A DNA stretch of 45,185 bases from Comamonas testosteroni (GTDB taxonomy: Bacteria; Pseudomonadota; Gammaproteobacteria; Burkholderiales; Burkholderiaceae_C), in the NCBI RefSeq assembly GCF_000761245.1, contig NZ_AWOR01000002.1, positions 1-45,185 of the forward strand, read 5' to 3'. The position numbers and the translations under genes were made by a program. Of the stretch, positions 1 through 7,764 are shown piece after piece. How positions within the stretch are numbered: position 1 is the stretch's first letter; each line of letters opens with the position of its first letter. Below the pieces are notes generated by a model. It had not been told where the DNA came from and searched no databases. It worked only from the letters and a program-made list of their open reading frames with translations.

Positions 1-1085
1 GGTGGTGCCGGCCGGCACGGTGATGCTGAAGGTGCCGTCAGCGTTGGCAGTGACGGTAACCGGATTGCCGCCGATGGTGACCTTGACGGTACCGATGTCG
101 TTGGCCTCGATCTCGCCGCCGAGCTTGAAGGTCAGCGTGGTGTTGGCGTCAACCGCCTTGCCGAGCGTGACATTGAAGACCGCGTCGGAGCCTTCGTTGA
201 CATTACCTGGATCGGAGACGTCCAGGGTCGGGACGTCAGCGCCCGGACCTTGGGTGTCGACGATGGCGGCGTTGCCGGTGTCGGTGATGCCGGCGGGCAG
301 ATCCACGCCGCTGGCGGTCTTGCCGCTCAGCGTGGCTTCGAGGGTCAGCTTCTCGCTGCCTTCGAAGACGGCGTCGTCGGTGGTCGGAACGGTGACCACA
401 ATGCCGCCGGTGGTGCCGGCCGGGACCTGGAAGCTGTAGGTGCCGTTGCCGTTGTTCACCAGGGTGACCGTGGCGCCACCGATGGTGACCACGGGCGTGC
501 CGATGTCGTCGCCCTCGATGTCACCGCCCAGCTTGAAGGTGATGGTGGTTTCTGCGTCGACGGCCTTGCCCAGCGTGATGTCGAACTTGGCGTCGGTGCC
601 TTCGTGGACATTGCCTGGATCGGAGACGTCCAGGGTCGGGACGTCAGCGCCCGGATTGGGGTTGCCCGGATCCGTGCTTTCGGTGTCGACGATTACGGCA
701 TTACCCGAATCGGAGATGCCGGACGGCAGCGTGCCGCTGGACGTTTCCCCGGTCAAGGTGGCCGTGAGCGTCATCTGCTCACGGCCTTCGAAGACTACGT
801 CATCGTTGGTCGGAACCGTGACCACGATGCCTCCCGTGGTGCCGGCGGGAAGCGTGAAGCTGTAGGTGCCGTCGGCATTCGCGGTGACCTGGACGGTCTG
901 GCCCCCGATGGTGACCGTCGGTGCGCCGTGGTCGGCCGTTTCGATCTGGCCGTCCAGCTTGAGCGTGACCGTGGCGTCCTTGTCAAGGTCAACCGTGTTC
1001 TGCAGGCTGATATTGAACGTGGCCGAGGAACCTTCGTTCACGTCACCAGCGTCGGAGACGGTAATCGTGGGTACGTCGAGGACCG
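1..1085 (-). repeat. In-gene tandem repeats of about 408 bp (Calx-beta-like domains)
   Basis: Near-identical blocks recur at a spacing of about 408 bp (136 codons): the segment starting CATTACCTGG at 201 reappears as CATTGCCTGG at 609, and flanking sequence also matches. The protein unit contains VTIGG, PAGTTGGIVVTVP and VFEG. The array continues past the left edge, and the units nearest the edge are the most alike, as expected for recent duplication or gene conversion. Confidence 0.85.
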
Positions 1086-2799
1086 GCGTGACACCGATAT
1101 TGATGGTCGAAGTGGCTTTGCCACCTTTGCCGTCGTCGACGATGACCGTGAACTGGTCAGGACCGTTGTAATTCTCGTTCGGCGTGTAGGTATATTCACC
1201 CGTGGTCGGGTTGAACACCAGCGTGCCATTCTCCGGTTGCTTGTTGACCGTGTAGGTCAGGTTGTCGCCATCGACGTCGGTGCCGACGACCTTGCCGCTA
1301 ACGGGCTGTTCCTCGGGCGTCGTATGCTCATAATTGGGAACCAGCGGTGCGTCATTGACCGGGGTGACGCCGATCTCGATAACGGAAGTGGTCTTGCCGC
1401 CGTGACCGTCATCGACGATGACCGTGAACTGATCGGGGCCGTTGTAGTTTTCGTTCGGCGTGTAGGTGTACTCGCCGGTGGTCGGATTGAATTCCAGCTT
1501 GCCGTGCTCGGGCTGCTTGTCGACCGTGTAGGTCAGCGTGTCGCCATCGGGATCGGTGCCGGTGACCTTGCCGCTGACGGGCTGGTCTTCCGGCGTGGTG
1601 TGCTGATAGTTGGGCGCCACGGGCAGATCATTGGTGCCGGTGATGGTGACGGTGATGGCCTGAGTCGCTGTACCGCCGTGACCGTCGTCGACGGTCACAG
1701 TGATGGTGTCGGTGACCTTCTGACCTTCGGCCAGGGCCTGGACCTTGGGATCGTCGTTGTTCAGCACATAGGTCCACTCGCCGTTCTGGTCAACCGAGAA
1801 GCTGCCGTACTGGCCCTTACCTTCGTTGCTGACGCTCCAGCTGTGGGTATCGGTGATGTCGACATCGGCCACGTTGAGCTTGCCGGTGACCACCGACACG
1901 CCGTCTTCGGCCAAAGCCCCATCGGCCTTGCCGGTGAGGACGGGATCGTCGTTGGTGCCGACGATGGTGACAGTCAATGTCGCAGTAGAGCTGGCACCGT
2001 CTTTATCGACCAGGGTGTAGGTAAAGGTCTCGACCAGGGTCTCACCCACACCCAATGCCTGCACAGCATTCAAGCTGCTATCAAGCTGATAGCTGTAGCT
2101 GCCATCGGAGTTGAGGGTAATCTTGCCGTACAGCCCTTGATCTGCGCCGACCAGAACAACTCGATGCTCTGCGAGGACCCCTTCGCCCAATTTGTCGTTG
2201 GCGAGCACATTGCCTTGCAAGGCGGATACCGCATCTTCGAAGATCACACCCGAATCAGCACTTGCCTGGGGAATGCTTGTGACAGGCTGAGGCGGCGTAA
2301 CTTGATCCGTGTTGTCCGCCAAAGCGCCCACCCCACTGAAAAGCGGAAGCACGGTAGTCACTGGAGCAGAGCGTCCGTATTCCAGCGCCAGCGGCGACAC
2401 GGCCTCAATAATGCTGGAAAGGCGCACAAAAGTGCTGCCACCCTCGCTGCCGCCGGACAATGTGGCCGCCGTGGGATCGAGCTCATCGAACGGATCCTGG
2501 CCCGCATTGATGGCTGCAATGATCTGGTCAATCTGCGCATTCGCGGGGCTCGCCACAGCAGCCTCTTCCACGGTGGGCGGCTGGATCAGGTCCGCAGTGA
2601 GATGCACGTCCTGGTTCTCGCCCACGATCAGCGGTGGCTGTCCATCCGCCTGCAACTGCACGGTGCTGCCGGACGCCGTGACGATCTCGGCATCGGCGGG
2701 GATACGCATGCCTTCATGGAGCACCGTCAGATTGCCATCAGGACCACGCATCCAAGCCTGGCCAGTGAGTTTGGTAACGAGAACGGTTTGAGCTGCCAT
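1..2799 (-). CDS. Giant LapA-like biofilm adhesin, N-terminal 933 codons (3' end outside window)
   Basis: The minus-strand frame opens at ATG 2799 and stays open to the left edge. Residues 1-62 resemble the LapA retention module (VTKLTGQAWMRGPDG, then a QDVHLTADL-type end), which holds such adhesins in the outer membrane. Residues 108-113 read DPTAAT, placed like the DPTAAG site of Pseudomonas LapA cut by the LapG protease; the last position differs. Residues of about 174-387 are two VCBS-like domains, 389-572 two nearly identical 92-residue cadherin-like repeats, and 572-933 at least three Calx-beta-like repeats of about 136 residues. It should leave the cell through the type I secretion genes just upstream. 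It has its own start region behind a terminator, so it is probably transcribed separately from them. The C-terminal RTX and secretion signal are not visible. LapG control is inferred; no lapG or lapD is in view. Confidence 0.9.
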   Translation of the reverse strand, partial: MAAQTVLVTKLTGQAWMRGPDGNLTVLHEGMRIPADAEIVTASGSTVQLQADGQPPLIVGENQDVHLTADLIQPPTVEEAAVASPANAQIDQIIAAINAGQDPFDELDPTAATLSGGSEGGSTFVRLSSIIEAVSPLALEYGRSAPVTTVLPLFSGVGALADNTDQVTPPQPVTSIPQASADSGVIFEDAVSALQGNVLANDKLGEGVLAEHRVVLVGADQGLYGKITLNSDGSYSYQLDSSLNAVQALGVGETLVETFTYTLVDKDGASSTATLTVTIVGTNDDPVLTGKADGALAEDGVSVVTGKLNVADVDITDTHSWSVSNEGKGQYGSFSVDQNGEWTYVLNNDDPKVQALAEGQKVTDTITVTVDDGHGGTATQAITVTITGTNDLPVAPNYQHTTPEDQPVSGKVTGTDPDGDTLTYTVDKQPEHGKLEFNPTTGEYTYTPNENYNGPDQFTVIVDDGHGGKTTSVIEIGVTPVNDAPLVPNYEHTTPEEQPVSGKVVGTDVDGDNLTYTVNKQPENGTLVFNPTTGEYTYTPNENYNGPDQFTVIVDDGKGGKATSTINIGVTPVLDVPTITVSDAGDVNEGSSATFNISLQNTVDLDKDATVTLKLDGQIETADHGAPTVTIGGQTVQVTANADGTYSFTLPAGTTGGIVVTVPTNDDVVFEGREQMTLTATLTGETSSGTLPSGISDSGNAVIVDTESTDPGNPNPGADVPTLDVSDPGNVHEGTDAKFDITLGKAVDAETTITFKLGGDIEGDDIGTPVVTIGGATVTLVNNGNGTYSFQVPAGTTGGIVVTVPTTDDAVFEGSEKLTLEATLSGKTASGVDLPAGITDTGNAAIVDTQGPGADVPTLDVSDPGNVNEGSDAVFNVTLGKAVDANTTLTFKLGGEIEANDIGTVKVTIGGNPVTVTANADGTFSITVPAGTT
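1085..1640 (-). repeat. Two in-gene 276-bp cadherin-like repeats
   Basis: Two copies of a 92-codon unit lie in phase, 276 bp apart (GTCGACGATG at 1135 matches ATCGACGATG at 1411). Each codes for a unit with GEYTYTPNENYNGPDQFTV and VDDG followed by GVTPV, typical of bacterial cadherin-like tandem domains in large adhesins. Confidence 0.85.
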
Positions 2800-2956
2800 G
2801 AGGGTCTGCCTATCCAGTCAGAGTAAAAAGCGAAGGTGCACAGGGGCACCTCTCCAATATTTCAGCTGACATGGTAGGAGCCAAGGCCCCGGGGCACTAT
2901 TGGCGTCAAAGCCAATCCGGCCCAGTTTTATTCAATCTCTGCTGCTCCAGATCAAA

Positions 2957-2995
2957 AAAAGCCTGAAGCCTGCAATATGCAGGCTTCAGGCTTTT
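2957..2995 (-). terminator. Strong intrinsic terminator after the luxR-type gene
   Basis: An 18-bp perfect stem (2957-2974 with 2978-2995) closes on a 3-nt loop, and the minus strand continues into a run of T (A-run at 2954-2960). It lies about 70 bp downstream of the regulator and about 155 bp upstream of the adhesin start, so it should separate the secretion operon from the adhesin. Confidence 0.85.
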
Positions 2996-3064
2996 CAACA
3001 ACCGGCACGCCAGCGGCAAGCACCGGAGATGATCAGGTCTGCATCGGCAACGCCAAGGTCTGGT

Positions 3065-3703
3065 TCAGGCCAGCTGCTTGCGCCCGATACCGTGAACCTT
3101 CAATGTCAGCATCAATCGATCCTGTACCTGCAGTTTCTCAAAAACCGCAGACAGATGGGCGCGCACGGTACGCTCGCTGATGGACATGCGCTCGGCGATC
3201 TCGGCATTGCTGTCGCCCAGCGATGCATAGCGGGCCACCTCCTGCTCGCGTGCCGACAATGGCTCGGCCCAGTCTGACTCCTGCTCAGGCAGGCGGGCGT
3301 CCACATCGCGCAGCAAGCGCTGCAGCAAAGAACGTCCAAGCCAGATGTTGCCGCCAGCCATGCTTTGCAGCATCCGCGACAGCACCTCCGGGCTCGATTG
3401 CGCATGGGCATAGCCGCATGCCCCGCGGGACAGCAAGTTTCGGCCCTCCTCATCGCTTGGACGGTTGCTCAGAACCAGAACCTGAAGATCCTTCAGCAGC
3501 TCATTCCAGCGTGAAGCAGTCGACTCCGGCAAGGATGGCAGGGCTGCATCCAGCACCACCACGGTACGGCCTTGCTGCTTCCAGCGTTGCAAATCGGCCA
3601 GGCTCTGGCCGCGCGCAGGCATCCACTGAGGGCCTGCGATCTGCTGCCATTCCTGCCACAACGTGGCATCCTGGGTCAGCATCAATACAGGCAAGGCATT
3701 CAT
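3065..3703 (-). CDS. LuxR/NarL-type response regulator with degenerate receiver
   Basis: The 212-aa protein starts at ATG 3703, behind AAGGAAC; an earlier in-frame start at 3733 lacks such a site. Residues 1-115 resemble a receiver domain and keep an aspartate at about D52 (VVVLDAALP), but the acidic pair near the N-terminus is missing and the usual lysine loop reads VLSNR, so normal phosphorylation is doubtful. Residues 146-195 form a LuxR helix-turn-helix (LSAREQEVARYASLGDSNAEIAERM split by the usual turn). It lies 34 bp behind the secretion genes on the same strand and just before the adhesin, suggesting control of adhesin expression. That target is inferred from position. Confidence 0.85.
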   Translation of the reverse strand: MNALPVLMLTQDATLWQEWQQIAGPQWMPARGQSLADLQRWKQQGRTVVVLDAALPSLPESTASRWNELLKDLQVLVLSNRPSDEEGRNLLSRGACGYAHAQSSPEVLSRMLQSMAGGNIWLGRSLLQRLLRDVDARLPEQESDWAEPLSAREQEVARYASLGDSNAEIAERMSISERTVRAHLSAVFEKLQVQDRLMLTLKVHGIGRKQLA

Positions 3704-3736
3704 AGAGTTCCTTTTTAATTGTTGGTGATCCATGAA

Positions 3737-5149
3737 CTAGCGTTCGATCAATGCATTGGACTTGGCACGCAGAATCGGCTTGAGCAGATACTGCATCAGG
3801 GTGCGCTTGCCGGTGAGGATATGCACCTCGGCCTGCATGCCCGGAATGATGGGACGCGAGTCATCCCCCACATGGGCTTTTTCCGTGCGCACCTTCACGA
3901 CATAGAAGGAGTTCCCTTTTTCGTCCGTGACCGTGTTGGCTCCGATCTGCTCGAGCTTGCCCTGCAAGCCCCCGTAGATGGCAAAGTCATAGGCCGTGAA
4001 CTTCACTTCGGCCTGCTGACCGAAGTGCAGGAAGCCGATGTCGCGCGGATTGATCTGCACTTCCATGAGCAAGGTGTCATCCAAGGGCACGATGTCCAGA
4101 ATGTCCTTGCCCGGCTGCACGACACCACCAATGGTGTTGGCCATCAAGGTATTGACCGTGCCGCGCACGGGCGAGCGTACCTCGGCCAGCTTGACGCGAT
4201 CCTCCAGCGCCACCTTGCCTTGCTCCAGGGTCCCCAGCTTGGCCTGGGTATCCGAGAGCTCGGAGCGAGACTGGTTGCGCATATTCAGCTCGGACTCCTG
4301 AATCTTGCGCTCCGCCTCCTGAATCGCCGCCTGAATGCGCCCGATCTGCGCACCTGCCGCCTTTGCCTCGCCACAGAAGCGAGCCACATCCCGTTGCAAG
4401 CGCAGCAAATCCACCTCGGACACCGCACCACTCTTGAGCAAGGGGCGAGTCACCGACAGCTCTTCGGAAGTCAGGCTGCAGCTGGACGATGCCTGGTCGC
4501 GGTTGGCCTGGGTTTCGCGCAGCTCCTGCTGGCGTTGGCGCAACTGGTCGCGTGCAATATTGACATTGGTGTTGAGCTCCTGGGAACGGCTCTCCCACAT
4601 GCGCCGCTCCATCTCCACGAGCTGAGGCGCCATGGCCTGCACATCTTCGGGAGCCTTGAATGGCTCGCCCGATGCCAGGGCCTGAAGACGCGCCGCCTTG
4701 GCCTTCAATGCCAGCAGCTCGGCCTTGTTTTCCCCCAGGGACGAGCTGTAGCGCGTTGGATCGATGCGCAAGATGACCTGGCCCTGCTCCACATGCTCGC
4801 CGGGATGCACCAGAATCTCCTTGACGATGCCGCCGTCCAGACTCTGGACCACCTGAACCTGGCGCGAAGGAACCACCTTGCCCTGGCCTCGCACCACTTC
4901 ATCAATGCGCCCCAGGCAAGCCCAGAGCAGCAGAACCAGCACGGTGACCAGAGATACCCATATCAACAGGCGCGAGCCACGCGCCTGCTGCTGCCCCGCT
5001 GCCCACTGCGCGTCGGCCTTGAGGTCATCCGGCCGATGCGTTCCCACCACCTCGCTGCCGTCGAGCAGCCATCGCTCCAGCCGCGACCAGCGCGCCTTGA
5101 GAGCACCCATGAAGCGCGACGGCTTTTTTTTCAATTGGGACTCGCTCAT
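3737..5149 (-). CDS. lapC: Type I secretion membrane fusion protein, HlyD family (LapC-like)
   Basis: The 470-aa protein has a cytoplasmic N-terminus, one membrane segment at about residues 62-80 (LLIWVSLVTVLVLLLWACLG), a lipoyl-like half (GKVVPSRQVQVVQSLDGGIV), a long alpha-helical hairpin rich in Q, E and R (about 140-300), and a C-terminal beta-barrel (VRSPVRGTVNTL, then IIPGMQAEVHILTGKRT). This is the usual layout and length of HlyD/LapC periplasmic adaptors that link the inner-membrane ABC transporter to TolC. Its ATG overlaps the stop of the transporter gene by 4 bp (ATGA), showing translational coupling. The specific lapC name rests on the neighbouring adhesin with a retention module. 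Confidence 0.93.
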   Translation of the reverse strand: MSESQLKKKPSRFMGALKARWSRLERWLLDGSEVVGTHRPDDLKADAQWAAGQQQARGSRLLIWVSLVTVLVLLLWACLGRIDEVVRGQGKVVPSRQVQVVQSLDGGIVKEILVHPGEHVEQGQVILRIDPTRYSSSLGENKAELLALKAKAARLQALASGEPFKAPEDVQAMAPQLVEMERRMWESRSQELNTNVNIARDQLRQRQQELRETQANRDQASSSCSLTSEELSVTRPLLKSGAVSEVDLLRLQRDVARFCGEAKAAGAQIGRIQAAIQEAERKIQESELNMRNQSRSELSDTQAKLGTLEQGKVALEDRVKLAEVRSPVRGTVNTLMANTIGGVVQPGKDILDIVPLDDTLLMEVQINPRDIGFLHFGQQAEVKFTAYDFAIYGGLQGKLEQIGANTVTDEKGNSFYVVKVRTEKAHVGDDSRPIIPGMQAEVHILTGKRTLMQYLLKPILRAKSNALIER

Positions 5150-7467
5150 GCTCGCGCTCCTACTCCACCGATCCGTCCTTGTTTCAACGCCTCGATGACC
5201 TGATCCTTGGCACCATCGGCAACAATCTTGCCGCCATCGATCACGATCAGCCGGTCGACCAGGGTCAACAGGGCCGTGCGATGCGTGACCAGCAAAATGG
5301 TCTTGTCCCGGGCGGCCTCTTCGAGCCGCCGCTTGAGTTGGGCCTCGCTTTGATTGTCCAGATTGCTGCTGGGCTCATCGAGCAACAAGATGGCCGGATC
5401 GTTGATCAGGGCACGGGCAACCGCAATGGATTGACGCTGGCCGCCGGACAGCGACTCGCCGCGTTCGCCCACCAGCATGTCGTAGCCCTTGGGATTGCGG
5501 GCCACAAACTCATCCACACCGGCAATGCGCGCCGCATGCACCATATCGGACTCATCGGCAAACGGAGCCCCCACCAGCAGGTTGTGCTTCAGGCTGCCAT
5601 AGAAGAGCATGGGGTCCTGAGGCACATGCCCGATGGCCCGGCGCAGGTCCACAGGGTCTATCTGTCGCGCATCCACTCCGTCGATCAGCACCGAACCCTC
5701 GCTGGGCTGATACAGGCCCAGAACCAGCTTTTCAAGCGTGGTCTTGCCCGAGCCTATGCGCCCGATGATGCCGACCCGCTCACCGGGCCGCAGCGAAAAA
5801 CTCACGCCCGAAAGACTGGCCTGCTCGCTTCCTGGGTAGCTGAAGCTGACATTGCGAAACTCGATAGCGCCACGCAGATCCGGACGCGAGACGAACTCCC
5901 GGTCGGCTTCGTGCTCGACCGGCATCTTCATATAGTTATCGATGGAATTGAGCGAGGTGCGTGCATTGTGAAACTGCATCATCAGCCCCGCGACCTGACC
6001 GAAAGGCGCCAGGCAGCGTCCCGCAATCATGGAGGCGGCAATGATGCCGCCCATGGACAGTGCCGAATCCTGCACCTGGTACACGCCGATGACGACCACA
6101 GCAATGGTGACCAGCTGCTGCAAGGTCTGAACAAAGTTCACCGTGCCCGAGGAAATGAACTTGATCTTGCCGCCCATATAGGCGATGTACTGAGTGGAGC
6201 TCTCCCACAGACGCTGCACTCCGCCCTGGGCATTGAGCGTCTTGACGGCCTCCAGATTGGTCAGCGACTCCACGAGCAGCGCGTTGCGCTGCGACGAGGC
6301 CTGAAAGGTCTTGAGCGTCAGGCTCTCCATGCGCGCCTGGGCCCAGAAGGAAACCAGCAAGATCGCGGCAATCGCCACCACGGGAGGAATCAGCATCCAG
6401 GGCGAGACCCAGGCAATCGCCACCAGAAACAGCAGCACAAAGGGCAGATCCACCAGCGTCGTGAGACTGGCAGATGCAATGAAGTCGCGGACCGACTCGA
6501 ACGAGCGCAGATTGGCCGCAAACGAACCGACGGATGCGGGCCGGCTTTCCATGCGCAAGTCCAGAACCCGCTCCATGATCTGCGCGGACAGCTGCACGTC
6601 CACACGCTTGCTCGCGGCATCCACGACATAGGCACGCGTCGTCGTCAGCACGAAGTTGAAGATCAGCACAAGAGAGATGCCTATGGCCAGCACCCACAAT
6701 GTTTCCACCGCATTGTTGGGCACTACCCGGTCATACACATTCATGCTGAACAAGGGCATGGCCAACGCAAAGACATTGATGAGCACGGCGGCCAGCAAGG
6801 CATCGCGGTACAGGCGCCGGTTCTCCAGAATCACGGCCCAGAACCAGTGGCTGCTACGAGGCTCCATGCCTTGCTGCACGGAGCGCTGCTCGAAGCGGAA
6901 CTGCGGACGTACAAAGCACATCAGTCCTGTGTAGTCCTGCAGCAAGGCCTGCACCCCCACCTCGACAGGACTATCCGACTCCGGATACTGCAGCAGGACG
7001 CGACCGCCCTCCTGCGCCCTGAGCAACAGGCAGGCACGGCCGCCGTGAAGCAGCAGTATCGCCGGCAGCAAGCCCTGGGGGACATCGTCCAGAGTGCGCT
7101 GCACGATACGCGTGCTGAACTGCGCGCGAGCCGCAGCCCGGGCCAGCAGCGAAGGCGTCAGGCGCTGATCCACCAGCGGCAGGCCATTGCTCAGAGCCTG
7201 AGCCGTGTAGGGTTTGCCATGCAGGTGGGTGAGCTGCACCAGGCAATCGAGCAAGGGATCGGCATGGGTCTCATGAGCCGGCATGCGCCAGCCCTCGGCC
7301 GGCGCAGGCCCCGCGCTGCGCGCACCCAGAAAAGCCGGGCCGGCATGCTCCGCTGCCGCTGCCGCTGCCGCTGCCGCGGCTTCGGGCGAAGCACCATGCC
7401 CTTGCTTCTGGGTCGCATCCGTACCGCTGACCGATGCCAATGTAGGTTCAACGTCTGGTTTGGTCAT
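5146..7467 (-). CDS. lapB: Type I secretion ABC transporter/permease with C39-like domain (LapB-like)
   Basis: The 773-aa protein (start ATG 7467; a TTG lies 9 nt upstream) has an Ala-rich leader, a C39-peptidase-like domain at about 60-190 that lacks the catalytic CG motif, so it should bind rather than cut its substrate, then a six-helix transmembrane domain (about 210-490) and an ATPase. Walker A is GRIGSGKT near residue 570, the signature LSGGQRQ near 672, and Walker B is AILLLDEPSSNLD. LapB-type transporters export giant adhesins lacking a cleaved leader. A run of ten alanines at about residues 30-40 is encoded by a GCAGCG hexamer repeat that could vary in length in frame. Confidence 0.95.
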   Translation of the reverse strand: MTKPDVEPTLASVSGTDATQKQGHGASPEAAAAAAAAAAEHAGPAFLGARSAGPAPAEGWRMPAHETHADPLLDCLVQLTHLHGKPYTAQALSNGLPLVDQRLTPSLLARAAARAQFSTRIVQRTLDDVPQGLLPAILLLHGGRACLLLRAQEGGRVLLQYPESDSPVEVGVQALLQDYTGLMCFVRPQFRFEQRSVQQGMEPRSSHWFWAVILENRRLYRDALLAAVLINVFALAMPLFSMNVYDRVVPNNAVETLWVLAIGISLVLIFNFVLTTTRAYVVDAASKRVDVQLSAQIMERVLDLRMESRPASVGSFAANLRSFESVRDFIASASLTTLVDLPFVLLFLVAIAWVSPWMLIPPVVAIAAILLVSFWAQARMESLTLKTFQASSQRNALLVESLTNLEAVKTLNAQGGVQRLWESSTQYIAYMGGKIKFISSGTVNFVQTLQQLVTIAVVVIGVYQVQDSALSMGGIIAASMIAGRCLAPFGQVAGLMMQFHNARTSLNSIDNYMKMPVEHEADREFVSRPDLRGAIEFRNVSFSYPGSEQASLSGVSFSLRPGERVGIIGRIGSGKTTLEKLVLGLYQPSEGSVLIDGVDARQIDPVDLRRAIGHVPQDPMLFYGSLKHNLLVGAPFADESDMVHAARIAGVDEFVARNPKGYDMLVGERGESLSGGQRQSIAVARALINDPAILLLDEPSSNLDNQSEAQLKRRLEEAARDKTILLVTHRTALLTLVDRLIVIDGGKIVADGAKDQVIEALKQGRIGGVGARA
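7349..7381 (-). repeat. In-frame GCAGCG hexamer microsatellite in lapB
   Basis: Several tandem copies of GCCGCT on the plus strand encode a polyalanine stretch between the N-terminal tail and the C39-like domain. Slippage by one unit would add or remove two alanines without changing frame. Confidence 0.75.
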
Positions 7468-7481
7468 CTTCAACAATCAAC

Positions 7482-7727
7482 CTATAAAAGCTCTTCGTCG
7501 TCATCAATCAGGTCCAGCGAATTACGCATGCGCCGGCGCGCCTGCTTGCGTTGGTTCAGCTTGTCGAGCGCCTGTGGCGGAAGATCCGTCAAGCGCAAGG
7601 TTCCATTGGCAAGCAAGGCGTCAATCAAGTCCTCTAGAACGCGGATGAAATCCGCATCCAGCGCCGACAACTCCTGCCGGGAGGACTGCTCCGAAGGTGG
7701 TGAATCGCTTTTATCCATCTTGTTCAT
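7482..7727 (-). CDS. Small acidic protein of unknown function in the secretion operon
   Basis: An open frame lies between the TolC-like gene and the ABC transporter. The start is uncertain: GTG 7748, ATG 7727 (chosen, GGGAG close upstream) or ATG 7718. From 7727 it gives 81 aa: a polar N-terminus, a helical middle (DADFIRVLEDLIDALLANGTL), a basic patch (QRKQARRRMRN) and an acidic tail ending DDDEELL. It has no signal peptide or membrane segment, so it is probably cytoplasmic. Position in the operon, 15 bp before lapB, suggests an accessory role in adhesin secretion. I do not recognise a family with certainty. Confidence 0.7.
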   Translation of the reverse strand: MNKMDKSDSPPSEQSSRQELSALDADFIRVLEDLIDALLANGTLRLTDLPPQALDKLNQRKQARRRMRNSLDLIDDDEELL

Positions 7728-7764
7728 CAACTCCCACAAAAGATGCACCAGACGCCGGCAATCA

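Noticed and set aside
250..2826. 858-codon open frame on the plus strand opposite the adhesin
   Set aside because: It mirrors the repeat-rich minus-strand adhesin, whose domains are clear. The plus frame has no family features and ends beyond the adhesin start.
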